Positions 12,175 through 23,907 of a DNA stretch of 64,000 nt are shown piece by piece. The stretch lies in NCBI GenBank assembly GCA_023078685.1, contig JALGAS010000003.1, forward strand, positions 124,001 to 188,000, read 5' to 3'. The position numbers were made by a program, and so were the translations under genes. Every line of letters begins with the position of its first letter. Position 1 is the first letter of the stretch. This DNA is from Neopestalotiopsis rosae (lineage: Eukaryota; Ascomycota; Sordariomycetes; Amphisphaeriales; Sporocadaceae). Below the pieces are notes generated by a model. It did not search any database and was not told the DNA's origin. It was given only the letters and a program-made list of their open reading frames with translations.

Positions 12175-15100
12175 AAAGAAGGGAAGATCTATTGAACGCG
12201 ACTTGCATGGAGGATCTGCAACGTTGTCGCATTGAAGTGCCTTGGGTAGTCCATTAAGCAGACAGGGAACCCGCGTCGCGTCCATTGTATGATGATAGCT
12301 ATCCTCAATGTATGCTGACGCGACGGTCGGTGGACTGCTGTTTTGGGGGTAAAGAAGAAGAAAAATCGGACAAAAAGAAAAACAGTCGCATATATGGTAC
12401 GCCTGCAATAAGTGCCAGATGTGGGAATCGAGACTCGCTTGTTTACTACAATAATACGAGTCTCTAGCCGGAAACCCGAGTTTGTAACATTGATGCGAGC
12501 CGATGGAAGATATCAATGATAAGCAAGCGACCATACTCCAGACTCTTCAATTGCTGCTTTGATGGAGTCTGATCTCTGTCTGTAGACCAGGCAAGCTACG
12601 ATCGGACTCGGGACAATTTGGAAAACCCACAAGGCTTACAAAAAAAGTCTTGTATGGGCTGAAGATGGGCAGTATCCATGAGCGAGACCCTGTTGGTGAA
12701 GAGAATGCTTGTTGCTATCCCCGATGTCAATGTTGTAGCAATGGCACCTCATCTCCACACTATCCCCGGATGATGCCGGTCAACGGGGAGAGAAAAAAGT
12801 GATTTGCTTGTTTGTTTGTGTGCAAGAATATCATCCGGAAGAAGAAGGGAAAAAGAAAAGAAGATCTTCTCAGAGATTGGATGATGGCCATTTCCGGAAA
12901 ATGAGATGCAAAATAGCCATGGCTCGAGGTTCGAAAATATGATGCCAAGCATTTGTCAGATACCCAGCAAAACAAGAGCTGGCCAGCCAGACCTTGCTTT
13001 GTGTTCCAGTATGTCGTTCTCGCCATTATATTCTGCTTCTTTGGCCCTCAAAGGTTCTCGGAAAATGGTAAAATGACAAATTTCGAGCCGACGGGTCCCG
13101 ATTGCAACCTCCCCCGGGGCCCTGGGAAGATCAAGACGGGAAGGGATTCCCATGACACAGATACTCTGTACCATTTGCTAGATCAACGACGGACCACCCC
13201 TGAACCATGCAAGATGGGAATGACCCAGTCGGAGTTGGTCCAGAGGCTTGGGTCGTGATTCTCATTAGGTGAGTTTGATGTGAGGATCCTCACGTCTACA
13301 GAAGTTGGCAGGTCTGCTCGTGCATGGTGTATTTATTCTTGGTGGAAAGTCGTTGCTCATCATGTAGTGTCAAAAAGATGTGGTCATAGGTATTTGCGAG
13401 GGATCCAGGTGGACATTTGATCAACCACTTACCTAGGTACTGACTTTCAGGCCTCTCTGTTCAGGATCCCCAGTGCCATGATTGGTGATTAGTCCCCGTA
13501 TTTAGCGCGGCCCTTGAGCTACTTAGACTCGCTAGTGCATGCTTGCTACCTGACAGGTGCCGGCAATTCATACAATCAAGTACATTTACGTCAGTGAAGC
13601 GGGATCTACAGCATACTCATGCTGACAAGATACAGCACGGCGAGCCCGGGCTCAAAGCGTATACATAGTGGGAGACCTATAAGCTGTAATGATATATGCT
13701 TAAAATATGTGAGAGTTTAGAGCACTATCTTGAAGAAAGAAGGGAGGAAAAAGCACGACTGGTCATATTAGGTGAAGGTGACATCAAAATACTTACACCA
13801 TAGTGAGTCCTCCCGACCAGTAGGGGCTGGGCACTTCAATGCACTTCAAAGCGACACCAATATGAACAGATATCCGAGAGAAGAACCACGGTTTGCTCTG
13901 ATGGCCGTTCTACACACGCACCAATGCCTCAATGAACAGCAGAGTCCTTGGTCAACATCAAGTGTTGGCAACATTGTCTCGGGCTCAAAGTGCCCGCTTG
14001 CCGCTTTTCTCTTTCCATACCTATTCCTACGGTGCACTATACTTGATAGTTACAAAGGAATTTCGGGCTAAAGACTATAATTATATATCATTCATTTATC
14101 ATGACCACTTGGTTACCATAAGTCAGGAAGGTAGTATATCTCCAAGCAGTCTCCCACGAGTCTTCATCCATCCAGTGTGCTCACGAACATGGAATCACGA
14201 ATGAATGCATTGGAGCTCCGCCCTAATGTCGGATACCAAGTTGCATCTCCCGAGTCTCCCCACACCTCTCTCAACGTTGTTGTGCAATGCGCATCAACCC
14301 ACATGCCTAGGCCGGGTTACATGCACTCTACAAATTGCAGCATGGGCCATGAATGGTCCGCGGGCGTGATACACTGTACACATACAGCATGTATTTTCTC
14401 GTAGAATTTTACACACTTCCGTCCTTAATGGGTATAGCCCTTGCTTGTCACACGGAAAGGAAATGCAATGCGCACAAGGGCATTCATCCTCTCACGGAAA
14501 AATGTGTACACTTGAGATGTGCATACAGGGGTAAATGTATATTTTCTGGTCAATCTCTTGGACAGTACATATGTATCAAGCAGAACCTGGAGCACTGGCT
14601 CTCCTGACTGGAGCCGAGTCCCTAGAGCGCGGAAGATGGGCGCACAGCCCATTTAGAGCCGAGTTTCTTAACTCACCGATTGGATGCTCTTCCCCTTTAA
14701 GCCTCTTCGCACAACCCCGATTATTACGAAACCCTAAAACTGGGGCGCTGAATTCGCCTGAGAGGTATTCAGTGCAGTAGGTTGGCCAGGTATCTCATCA
14801 TGTATGGATGCCAGATGCATTTCAGTGACCAGGCTGACAACGAGGAAAAGACGACGGTTGTGGTTCAGCACATCAATGTTGGGGTCAGCATCTCGAGTGG
14901 AGTGCGAAAGTGAGTTGCAAGTGGCCTGGCCACAGGTGATACATAGTAGATGTGTATACATTCAATCTTGGTAATAGTACTTGGCCACCCTGTGTCCATC
15001 ATTGATGCCCTGGACCTTCTCCCTTTTTTTTATTCTTACTGCACACTCAAAGCTCTGCCTTTGTTACGGAATACATGGCATTTCATTACCTATTAGATTT

Positions 15101-15750
15101 TCCACCTCCTAAAGAGCGTCTCGCGTGCGCCTTGATTATCCGTCAACCATGTGGCCTTCCCACACCTCTGCTGCAAGTACATTGATGTTGTTTTTACAGG
15201 AGATATGTACGTCAAGTGCCTGCAGCCTTAGTGTATATACTCGCCAAAACCTGGCAAAGTACCTGCCTGCATGACTTATGTACCCTTTACCTTTTGGGTG
15301 GCACTTGGAGATCAAATGAAGTGCCCCTGGTTGACTGTCCATCCGACTAAGTCGAATCCACTACCTCGACGTTGCAGTAGGTACAGCCAAGATACACGGA
15401 ACCTGCCCATGTGGATTAAAGTTGCGCCTCTCCCAGGCTTGACCTCCTGCCTTACCCTTCTGCACCATACCTACTTGACAGGAAGCCGCCACGCCTATGT
15501 ATGTCGCGGCTGCTTCCATGCTTACCTGGATTGCCCTGCAGAACTATCTTAAACCCCCGGCTTTGGACGCCTTTCTTCGAAAAAGGATCAATCCTCAGAC
15601 TCATCGTTTCTCCTTTTACATACTTGCAGTGCTTTCGAGTCGCCACGGCGCATGTTGGAGCATTTCCTATGTACTATAGGTATATCGCAAGATCCTACCC
15701 CTCGTTGCGCAAAGGACGACGACAGTACTCCACAATCTTTCTTGTCTGAG

Positions 15751-15780
15751 CAGCAGCAAGCAGCAGCAAGCAGCAGCAAC
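15751..15780 (+). repeat. Three 10-bp CAG-type direct repeats in the velB leader
   Basis: The unit cagcagcaag occurs three times head to tail (the last copy ends in c instead of g), 73 bp before the velB ATG, so it is likely to be transcribed as 5' UTR. Confidence 0.8.
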
Positions 15781-15853
15781 GAGACGTTCTTGTCTCTAAG
15801 GTTGTCACTGTTTGGCGCGCAGAAATTTGGAGATCGAGAGAAACATTTTCATC

Positions 15854-17407
15854 ATGAATCCATATCAAGCGCCCGGCGGTCAGCATCCGCAACACCCACA
15901 ACAGCCGCAGCGCTCACTGCAGCATGCCCCGCTGCAATACCATCATAGCAATCCGCCGCCGCCTGCCCACGTCCACCATTTACATCAGCATCATGCGCAT
16001 CCGGCTATGCAACACCAGGGCTTCTATCAGGACCCAAATACCACCCAAATGCCTCGTCCTCCCCCCATCCAGGGCATGAGAGACCATGCGCTTGAGCCCG
16101 CCCGGGCGGAAAATGGCAGTGGGCCACTCGCCACTCCGGGTACTCAGACGCCGGGCAGCACCGCGGATCACGACCGGCCACCGCCACAGCACCCTTCCCC
16201 GCGGGATATCTCAAAGTCAGATGGAACCTGGACATACAAGTCAGCTCGACCCAGGCCTTTCGCTTATTGCGCAGACTCTTAGCTAATGATCACTACAGAC
16301 TCATATGCGAACAGCAGCCACAACGCGCGAGGATGTGCGGCTTTGGCGACAAGGATCGCAGACCTATCACGCCTCCTCCGTGCATCAGACTTATAGTCAT
16401 TGATGATCAGACGAAGAGAGAAGTTGACGTGAAGTAATTATGCCTGCATGTGTGTGGCCAAACTTCTGGGCTGACTTGTTTTCTTAGTCAAATCGAGCAT
16501 CAAATGATGATCTTGTCCGTAGATCTCTGGAACGCTGAAGGCACCAGTGAGTGCAATCTCGCCAAGCCATCACCAAACTCACCGTCCACAACGGGCTCCA
16601 TTTCCACCTATTCGTACAGAGAAATGGACAAAAATGCTCTGGTCTATGGTATGTATATGTTTCCAGACCAAGGCACTGAGCAAGGTAGAGCTTACAATGC
16701 TACAGGTATAGCTGAACAACCTCATGCACACGCATACCCATCACAACAGTACGATGGTTTCGCTCCAGCTGGCTATGCCGATTATCGGTCACACGCAATG
16801 CCTCATACGCTACCTCACATGGTTGCGCCTCATCAACCTGCCGCACATGCCCCCTATGCGTCACGATACCCACAGCAAATTACTCAAGGCCTCGGTCAGC
16901 AGCAGGACATGGTTGCTGGACGTAATAATTCCGTGGGCGGTCAGCAACCTAACGGAATGTATAGTCGCAACTTGATTGGCAGTCTAGTGTCTAGTGGAAA
17001 TAGACTTGATGATGTCGATGGTAAAGTTGGTGTTTGGTTTGTCTTGCAAGATCTGAGCGTGAGAACAGAAGGCTGGTTCAGGTAAGCAAAAATCACCCCC
17101 TGCTCATTTCATGTGTGGATGCTTACGACTATATAGGCTGCGATTTTCTTTTTCCTGTGTTGGGGTGCCCAACACCCAGGGCAACCAGCAGACCAGTGAC
17201 CCTCTCAAGGTCAATACGGGCAGGGTCCCAATCCTTGCAGTGACTTACAGTGCGCCGTTCCAGGTCTACTCTGCCAAGAAATTCCCGGGAGTTTGCGAGA
17301 GTACGCCGCTCAGCAAATGCTTCGCCAACCAAGGTATCAAGATACCTATCCGTAAGGAGGGACAGGACAACCGCCGTGCCAGGGGAGACGACGACGATGA
17401 CGATTAG
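15854..17407 (+). CDS. velB: Velvet complex subunit VelB
   Basis: Five exons (15854-16239, 16299-16433, 16488-16648, 16706-17081, 17137-17407) encode 442 aa. The first 120 residues are His/Pro/Gln-rich. The first half of the velvet domain starts near residue 126 and carries the hallmark [20 protein letters not shown], then DLWNAEG. A non-conserved insert follows, which is typical of VelB and not of VeA or VosA. The second half runs from about residue 312 ([32 protein letters not shown], [19 protein letters not shown]), and the protein ends in a run of Asp. In Aspergillus, VelB pairs with VeA and VosA to control sexual development, spore maturation and secondary metabolism. It acts in the nucleus through the velvet DNA-binding fold. 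The third intron (16649-16705) is 57 nt, in frame and free of stops; if retained the protein is 461 aa. Its GTATGT donor, CTACAG acceptor and GCTTAC branch site, shared with the next intron, favour removal. Confidence 0.95.
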
Positions 17408-19577
17408 GAGATTATCGAACCTGATGAGATTCCTGATAGCGGCACTCAGGATAAGCCTTTTGTCATACTCGACTAGACAAAACTGCATATACAGGACAGC
17501 AGCTCGGCCTAACCAGGCTGGTAGAGAGATGAGCCAACTTGGCTGTGAGCAAGGTCTCCAGCTTCGCGGTCTCGTGCCACATACTCTGCTCCAAAACAAC
17601 TATCGAGCGAACTATAAATTCAGGAGCGACCAATATTTTCACCGATGAGTGAACTAGAGATGAAGCAACTGAGAAAATATTGGGTGTTTTGCGACAGCCA
17701 TGAGAAGCGTCCGTGTGCTTTTCGGGCAACCCGTACGGCCAGCAGCTTAATTGCTGAGATACCTCATAGGTTATGATACAATCGGGTTAGCGGATACCCA
17801 AGGAGCTGGGCGCCTTATAATATAACTTATTTCTCTAGAGGCAAAGCAGTCTCCACTCACAGGGCTCAAATGTCTGATGACGGTGTATCCAAGATCGAAT
17901 ACGTACCGGCGGCATGTAGATGTTGAGTTGTGACTGCTATGGTATACTGGTCATGACCCCGTCGTATTCGTCTGCTTGCTTCGTACTAATCTCACACGTA
18001 CAGACCTTACACGTATAGTAAAGCAAGGAGGTAAATGAGTAAAGTCAACTATGCCCGGTCTGTTATGCAGAATCTCCGATTATCCAGCAAAGTCTTATCT
18101 CAATCTCACCTTTGTGGTTGATCCAACATGATGTAATCACAAACTACATGGACGAAGAACAACGGCCATGATTGCAAGACATCATTTCCGCACCTCTTGT
18201 CTCCTGTCTGCTATTACTTGTTTTGGAGGTTGTTTCCTGTAAACATGTGGACTGCCATGCCCATCATGCCGGATCTGACTGACAATCCAGGCACGATCTG
18301 ATGGCTTGGCGGCCCCGTGAATGACACCATCGAGTCAGGTCAGCAAAGTCAGCTCCGGGGTTGACAGTGTGCTGGACCACTGGGAACGGGCGGTAGCGGC
18401 GTCGCTGGCGGGCGTCAATGCTCAAGCTGGGCGGCGATGCCCATGACTAACAACCTTGGGAACGCCAACATGGGCAAATTTTTCCCTGTCTAGGAAGTAC
18501 CAGTGAGGGGTCTGGCAGTAGATGAGGGGCAGGACGTCAGAGGACCAGGGACCGCAAGCACTAAAAAGTGTACTCTTTAGTAGTGTAGGTACTTTAGCCA
18601 GAGTACAGGCAGGAAAATCAAAGATTGTAAAGAAATTTTGTTCTCTTCTGTCTTAATCACTCAAGCAAGAATTTTTATGATGACACTAAGAGAGCCAGGA
18701 TATAGAGGCAACCAAGGCTTGGCCGATGTTATTGAGATTTCTTCCCTCCCAAAGTAGCTGGGCGCAAAACAAAAGGCAATGCCGAGGCGGCGGAGAGCCA
18801 CTGGACGAGAAAATGGAGAACAATGGTCAATAGCTTCCGTTGGGGGAAAGTGTAAGAAAATTTCTGAGCTGGCGCGTGATTGTCTCTGGGCCGCGCCCGA
18901 GGCTTGTGGATGTTTGTTTGGTATTCTCGATCACCTTGGCAGTCGCTCCAGAGTACATGCGGTTGGGTTGTACCTACTGACTGAACGTGAGAACTGTGTG
19001 TACCTAAACCAAAATACATTCCTGGGCAAAGCTGGGCTGGGCTGGCTGACGTGCTTGTCGCTGATGAATGACTCTACTACTCCATATTTATTTTCCAAGA
19101 CAGGTTGCATAAATTCTCTTAAATTGAGGGAAGCCCGTTGATCTCTCGTGAGGGTGCGACATATATTAGTATCAACTCATCGTAACCTTTGGAGCCGAAT
19201 TGTTCGTTCACGAATCATTATTGCCCAACACACAAGTCATTTCTCTATTGTTGTTATTACGGCCCACATCACCAGCAACTTACCTGCTACTTGACCTACC
19301 AGACACTAAAGTAGCAAAACGTGCCTGGCTTTTGCCCATCAGTCTGTGTGTTTTTGCGACCATCAACAAAGACCACACGCATATTTTACTCTCGAGCCGT
19401 GGAATTCTGAAGCTGCTTGCCAGTCGACATTTCTCCCTCTTCAGTCCTTCCCAGGAGAATAATAATTCAGGTCCCCGGCTTGTAACAGAATTCCTCAACA
19501 CTTCGCCTTTGGTTGGGGAAGAGCCTAATTACCTCGTCTGCATTTTTCCTCGAAAATTACAAACACATCACATCAAA
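17408..19577. other. Intergenic region between velB and the PAR32-like gene
   Basis: About 2.2 kb with only short open frames and no recognisable domain. An imperfect inverted repeat (ctaaaaag ... ctctttag) sits near 18561-18580. The frame of the downstream gene is open back to about 19200 but has no ATG before 19578, so that stretch is read as 5' UTR. Confidence 0.55.
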
Positions 19578-20143
19578 ATGACTGGCCACTTGCAGTCCAC
19601 TGGCCGAGGAGGTGCCGGCAACATTGGCGATATCACCAAGTCACCAAAGATCCTACCCAAGGACCTGGAAACACCCACTTTGAAGACTCCCATGGTGACG
19701 ACTGGACGCGGTGGTAGTGGAAACATCACCCCCAACAAGGACCCGGCTGAGACTCGCGCTCTTCAGGATGTTGGACCGTAAGTATTTCCAAGCTCTCGCT
19801 TCATTTGTCGCTCCCTATCCAGCTTCTTCAAATTCTTTCAAGCTGCGATCTAGGGATACCCAGACAAATAACCCACGACGTTCTTTTGACCGCGCCGAGA
19901 CTAACGCAAATCAATAGTGTCACGCGGCGACCCAGTGAGGGTGCAACTCACGTCGGCCGCGGAGGAGCAGCCAACGTCGCCAAGATGAATGCCGAGCAGG
20001 CCGCAAAGGGCAAGCAAAATGAGAGCGCCGTTGAGGACGATGTTGAAGCTGCCCCAAAGACGGAGGGTAAGGAGCGCAGCAAGAGCCCCGGTCTCAAGGC
20101 CAAGGGCAAGGAGTGGCTCCAGAACCTCGGCAAGAAGGCTTAG
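19578..20143 (+). CDS. Small DUF3602/PAR32-like protein with GRGGxGN motifs
   Basis: Two exons (19578-19777, 19918-20143) give 141 aa. The 140-nt intron starts GTAAGT and has an ACTAACG branch site. The protein is small, basic and probably disordered. Three copies of a GRGG(A/S)(G/A)N motif are visible: near residue 9 (TGRGGAGNI), near 45 (TGRGGSGNI) and, after the splice, VGRGGAANV. Repeated motifs of this kind define the fungal DUF3602 family. The best-known member, yeast Par32, is a TORC1-regulated phosphoprotein that restrains Mep ammonium transporters. Transferring that role here is inference. A Lys-rich tail follows (KERSKSPGLKAKGKEW). The SP site and the basic character fit a phosphorylated regulator. 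Confidence 0.8.
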
Positions 20144-20449
20144 AAACCCTTCAGTGACCGCGAGCGCGAACGTCACCCTCTCTTGCGATGGAAACGGAAA
20201 ACACGCGCCAACGAGCAAGAGGCGCTCATCGCAGCAAACGAGGAAGAGGCACTCATTCCTGTGAAAGGGCAAGAGGCGCCCATCGCCGTGAAAGAGCAAG
20301 AGGCGTCCAGCACTGTGAAAGAGCAAGGGGCGCCCCTATCTGCCGACGAGCGAGAGGCTTTTTTTGCTATGCTCGATGATGCGATTGACAACCCCCCTTC
20401 AAGTTCTGAATCTACCCAGATCAGACATACGGGCCATTCGGCTGTTTGA
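20144..20449 (+). other. In-frame open extension after the PAR32-like stop codon
   Basis: After the TAG at 20141-20143 the same frame stays open for 101 sense codons until the TGA at 20447-20449. It begins basic (KPFSDRERERH) and then contains five 9-residue repeats, followed by an ADEREAFFAMLDDA-like helix. It could be a former C-terminus lost by a nonsense change, a readthrough product, or chance. The TAG-A context is not one of the known leaky contexts. No ATG gives a strong independent start; one in-frame ATG exists inside the later part. Confidence 0.45.
20213..20347 (+). repeat. Five tandem 27-bp repeats
   Basis: Units start at 20213, 20240, 20267, 20294 and 20321, each beginning GAG or GGG with a following caa or gaa codon. 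Read in the PAR32-like frame they give EQEALIAAN, EEEALIPVK, GQEAPIAVK, EQEASSTVK and EQGAPLSAD. All differences are substitutions, so the frame is preserved in every copy. Confidence 0.9.
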
Positions 20450-21022
20450 GGAATTCTTGTATCGCAAGATGGAAAAATTGTTCTGTCGTTTCGATTCCCA
20501 CGGGGGAAAGCATGGCGTTAACTGTTTTTTCCTAATGCATATTATTAGTGCATTCAGAGCGAGGCGGAAAAGAAGACACCAGGCGAGACTTTTCTTGATT
20601 GATTTTTACTTTATACCACTTTTTGCATTTGGCTTTCCCAGTCGAATCCCAGCGACTTCAGAAATTGAATAGGACGATATATTAGCATGTTTGGAGGTTT
20701 GAAAGGCGCATTCAGTGACCCATTCGCAAGTGACTTCCGAGATAGGAAGCACCAATGACTCAATGAGCTCATCAGGCCGTCGACGGCAGCGAAGTCCACA
20801 AATAGAGGCAGACTACTAGCGTACGAAAAGATATAAAATGATTGTATCTGAGGCCTCGATGATTCTTGCCCGAGACATGAGGATATGTGAAATTTGCGGA
20901 ATTGTTCTATTGATCTATTCTGTTTTACCCCTCCCCCGGGTAATCGTTTATCTATAGTGGGACTATAAGACAGCAGGGTAAAGAGAAAGAAGCAAAGAAA
21001 ATCGATAGATAACCATACAACC
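20450..21022. other. Intergenic region upstream of the GNAT gene
   Basis: 573 bp with no convincing open frame. It would contain the promoter and short leader of the acetyltransferase gene starting at 21023. Confidence 0.6.
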
Positions 21023-22525
21023 ATGACAACCATGTCTCAGCCAATTGTAACCACGCACGCTCAGCCGACGCCCGAGCTCTTATCTCTCGTCGCTGGCCAC
21101 CTGCCAGAGTCGCTACCGCTGCTCCGCCGCCTGCAGTTTGCCCGCAATAACCCGGCCGGCGCCTCGGAGCACGGCCGGATCCTGTCCGTGGGCGCGGGCG
21201 GCGATGGCGATGGCCGCAAGAGTGATGCGTTTGTTGCCGCCTACGTGGACGTGTCCCGCGGTCCCGAGACCGAGGTCTGGCTGTACTCGACACTAGAGAG
21301 AAGGAAGCGGCGAGCAGACGGCTCGCGGTCCAAGGTCGAGGAGGATGTAGACGAGGACGAGGACCTTGTAGAAAACCGCCAGCTGCTCGCCCTCCTCCAA
21401 GCCGTCCGGGACCTTCGGGACGCGTACACGGCGGCGGGCCACGCTCCCCCGCGCAGACAGGGGCCCGTCCTGATCGGAACCCTGGCGGAGCCGGTGCGGC
21501 ACCGGCTGCTGTCCCTCGGTGCCGCGTCGACCTACTGCACCGTCTGGGACAAGTGGCAGTTCTCCCTTGGGGCCCTGCCGGGCGAGGCCGTGGCGCGCGC
21601 CGAGAGGGAGCACATGGCGCCGCGCGGGGCTCTGCGCTGGGGGAGGGTGGAATCTGGCGAGGATGCGGCCTTGGTCGTTCGGCGGACCAAGATTCCTCGG
21701 TCGGAGTAAGTTTTTTTTTTTTTTCCTCTCCATGTTTTTATTTCTCTGTCCTGAGTTTTTTTCTTGTTCCCCGAATCCCGGGTCTCAATTTTCCTTTCCT
21801 GCTCTTCTACATTTGGTCGCCTTTTTCTTTGTCTACATGAACAGCCCCGATGTTGAACTCGGCATATGGGAGCATGAGATTATCTAGTATCACTTACAAA
21901 TCATGAAAATGGTACATGTATGATTTCAGAGATGAACCGAGAGAAGAAACGAGCTTGAATGACGGGAGAAAATCCATTCTGCTCATTTTGCTAACTTTCT
22001 CGCAGGAGAACGCTCTTGTCACTTCCGTCCACGGCAATCAAGTTGGAGGACGGCACGCCCATTGCCTGGGCCTTTTTGAGTGAGTTTTTTTTTTTTTTTC
22101 TTGTCAAGATTCAATCGAGGGTTTCCTCGGCTGTAAACGCTTCGGCTCCTGGTTTTTCTCAGTTGCCCATGACAGATTGACTGACCCGTGTGATTCAACT
22201 TCAGGCTGTGATGGTTCACTGGCTAGTCTTCACTGTGAAGAGCCGTACCGCGGGCGCGGCTTTGCCAAAGCAGTGGCTGTCAAGCTCATGCAAGACCATT
22301 TAAAGGACTTTGGTGACGACGGATACTGCGCGGCTGACGTGGCTCCTGATAACGCACAATCTCAAGCTGTTTGCAGAAGTCTGGGTGGCAGGGTGGCCCG
22401 GACTGTGACATGGTATGTTCTGAATGAGGCGCTTTCTTTTCTCTTGCATGCAATGTTTTTGGTATCTAACTTTTTCATTCTATAGGAACAGGATAGATCT
22501 GGACAGATTACCCAGCCTTTCATGA
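21023..22525 (+). CDS. GNAT-family (FR47-like) N-acetyltransferase
   Basis: Four exons (21023-21705, 22006-22079, 22205-22412, 22486-22525) give 334 aa with continuous frame. The diagnostic acetyl-CoA binding region is split by introns: GTPIAWAFL, then CDGSLASLHCEEPYRGRGFA with the R-G-R-G-F-A pyrophosphate loop (Q/RxxGxG/A), then AADVAPDNAQSQAVCRSLGG as the following strand and helix. This matches FR47 or glycine-N-acyltransferase-like C-terminal domains. The N-terminal 200 residues are less conserved and contain an acidic stretch near 110. The substrate cannot be deduced. The first intron is 300 nt, long for this window. The donors of introns 1 and 2 are followed at once by runs of 14 and 15 T. 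The stop lies 33 bp from the stop of the convergent hem12 gene, so the 3' UTRs must overlap or be extremely short. Confidence 0.87.
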
Positions 22526-22558
22526 TCTCCATCTTGGACGGAGAAACATGACGCCAGA

Positions 22559-23907
22559 TCATGCACTAGACAGACGCTTGACTTCTGAAAGATAGAACTT
22601 GAGATCATCTGGCTTCACCCATGGCGTTATTCCTAAGAAATGATTGGTTAGCATATAGAATACCGAGCTGCATCATTATTGACTTACCATGACCGAGGTT
22701 GGCGATCCATCCCTTTTTACCACCGCCAAAGCCCTTCACCATGTGCTCAACGGTCGCCGTGATGTTCTCATGTGTCCCGTACAGAATGGCAGGGTCGGCG
22801 TTGCCTTGGAAAATGATGGGGCGATCACCACGGATCTTGACAGCATCGGCAGGATCTGTACACCAATCCAGTCCGACAACATTATAGCCCAGGTTGCAAG
22901 CCGAGTCGAGCATTGCCGTAGCGCCCTTGGGGAACACAATCATGGGCACACGTTCCAAGCCCATCTCCTTGAGTCTTATGGGCAAGTGCTTGGCAATATA
23001 TGCCAGGTAAGGCTCGCTAAAGACCTTGAAGGCAGAGGGCGAAAGCTCGCCAGCATTCGAGTCAAAGACTTGAATCAACTGGAGGTTTACGTTAGTATGA
23101 AGAATCGATGCATTTTGAGACCGTAAAAGCTCACCTGAGCTCCAGCCTTGACTTGCAGAGCAAGGTACTCGACGCAGACCTCGGAGATCTTCTGCAACAT
23201 GGCCCTCGAGGCCTCTGCGTACTTGTAGATCCAAGTCTTGCTCTCCCTGTTGGTCTTGGAATCGTTGCCAACCATGTAGCACAGCAAGGTCCAGGGAGCA
23301 CCGCAGAAGCCAATCAAGGGGACTCTTCCGTCCAGCTTCTTTCTGGTCAGAGTGATGGCCTTGTAGACATAGTCCAGTTCCGATGCGACGTCGACATTCT
23401 TCTTCAGGACCTGCTCGTACTGCCCGTCATCAGGCGAGGTCAGTGGTTGAGGAAAGTGTGGACCCTTCTTGTCAACCATTTCCACGTGCATGCCCATGGC
23501 CTGTGGTATCACCAGGATATCAGAGAAAATAATGGAGGCATCGAGAAGGCCGGCGAATCGCTCAATGGGCTGCAGGGTCAAGGTCGAGGCGACCTCGGGG
23601 TCGCGACAACATTCGAAGAAGTCGCGGGTTCCCTTTGCCTCGTGGTACTCGGGCAGATATCGGCCAGCTGAGAATTGATCAGCTGCGGGTTCCTTTTCGG
23701 TCTCTCTCGCGGGTTCATGGAATAATACCCTGCCTCATGATCCAGATGGGAGCGCGCTCGACATCTTGGCCTATACTCGCAGTCTCACGTCAGTAAATGG
23801 GTAGCGGCGGCATACTCGGAAGTAGGGGCTTTTGCGGTCAAGGGAAAATTACCCCAAGCCGTCCTCAAGATGAGGTCATTCTTCAATGGCGGGAAATCGT
23901 GAGCCAT
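22559..23907 (-). CDS. hem12: Uroporphyrinogen decarboxylase
   Basis: Five exons on the minus strand (23853-23907, 23729-23770, 23135-23667, 22688-23078, 22559-22632) give 364 aa, the usual family length. The enzyme removes four carboxyl groups from uroporphyrinogen III to make coproporphyrinogen III in cytosolic heme synthesis. Family signatures are plain: MRQAGRYLPEYHE at residues 30-42, where R31 and R35 match the substrate-binding arginines; FSDILVIPQAMG with catalytic-type Asp82; GFCGAPWTLLCYM; and NLGHG with His340 near the C-terminus. The start MAHDFPPLKND is the usual fungal N-terminus, although the frame is open further upstream. Introns of 55-82 nt carry standard signals, for example ACTAACG and GCTAACC branch sites. 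A 42-bp second exon encodes the start of the RQAGRYL motif. The promoter is shared head to head with the gene at 24538. Confidence 0.97.

Larger units (their letters stand above)
9950..15853. other. Long intergenic region upstream of velB
   Basis: About 5.9 kb lies between the RhoGEF stop and the velB start. Open frames are short (the longest, 10949-11485, is 178 codons from a non-ATG start) and none resembles a known family. The left end should hold the RhoGEF 3' UTR. The right end is A/T-rich in patches around 14060-14130, then pyrimidine-rich, and ends in a CAG-type repeat just before velB. Many short upstream ATGs are present near the right end. Part of this is probably an extended promoter or leader of velB, but no specific operator could be assigned. 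Confidence 0.5.

Noticed and set aside
19200..19577. In-frame open extension upstream of the PAR32-like ATG
   Set aside because: There is no ATG in the stretch, and the encoded sequence lacks the GRGG motif character. It is best read as a 5' UTR that happens to be open.
20067..20154. Possible intron removing the PAR32-like stop codon (GTAAGG ... TTCAG)
   Set aside because: Its 88-nt length shifts the frame and leads to an early stop, so it would not connect to the repeat-containing extension.
23108..23671. 187-codon plus-strand frame
   Set aside because: It is the complement of hem12 exon 3, where the decarboxylase signatures are unambiguous.
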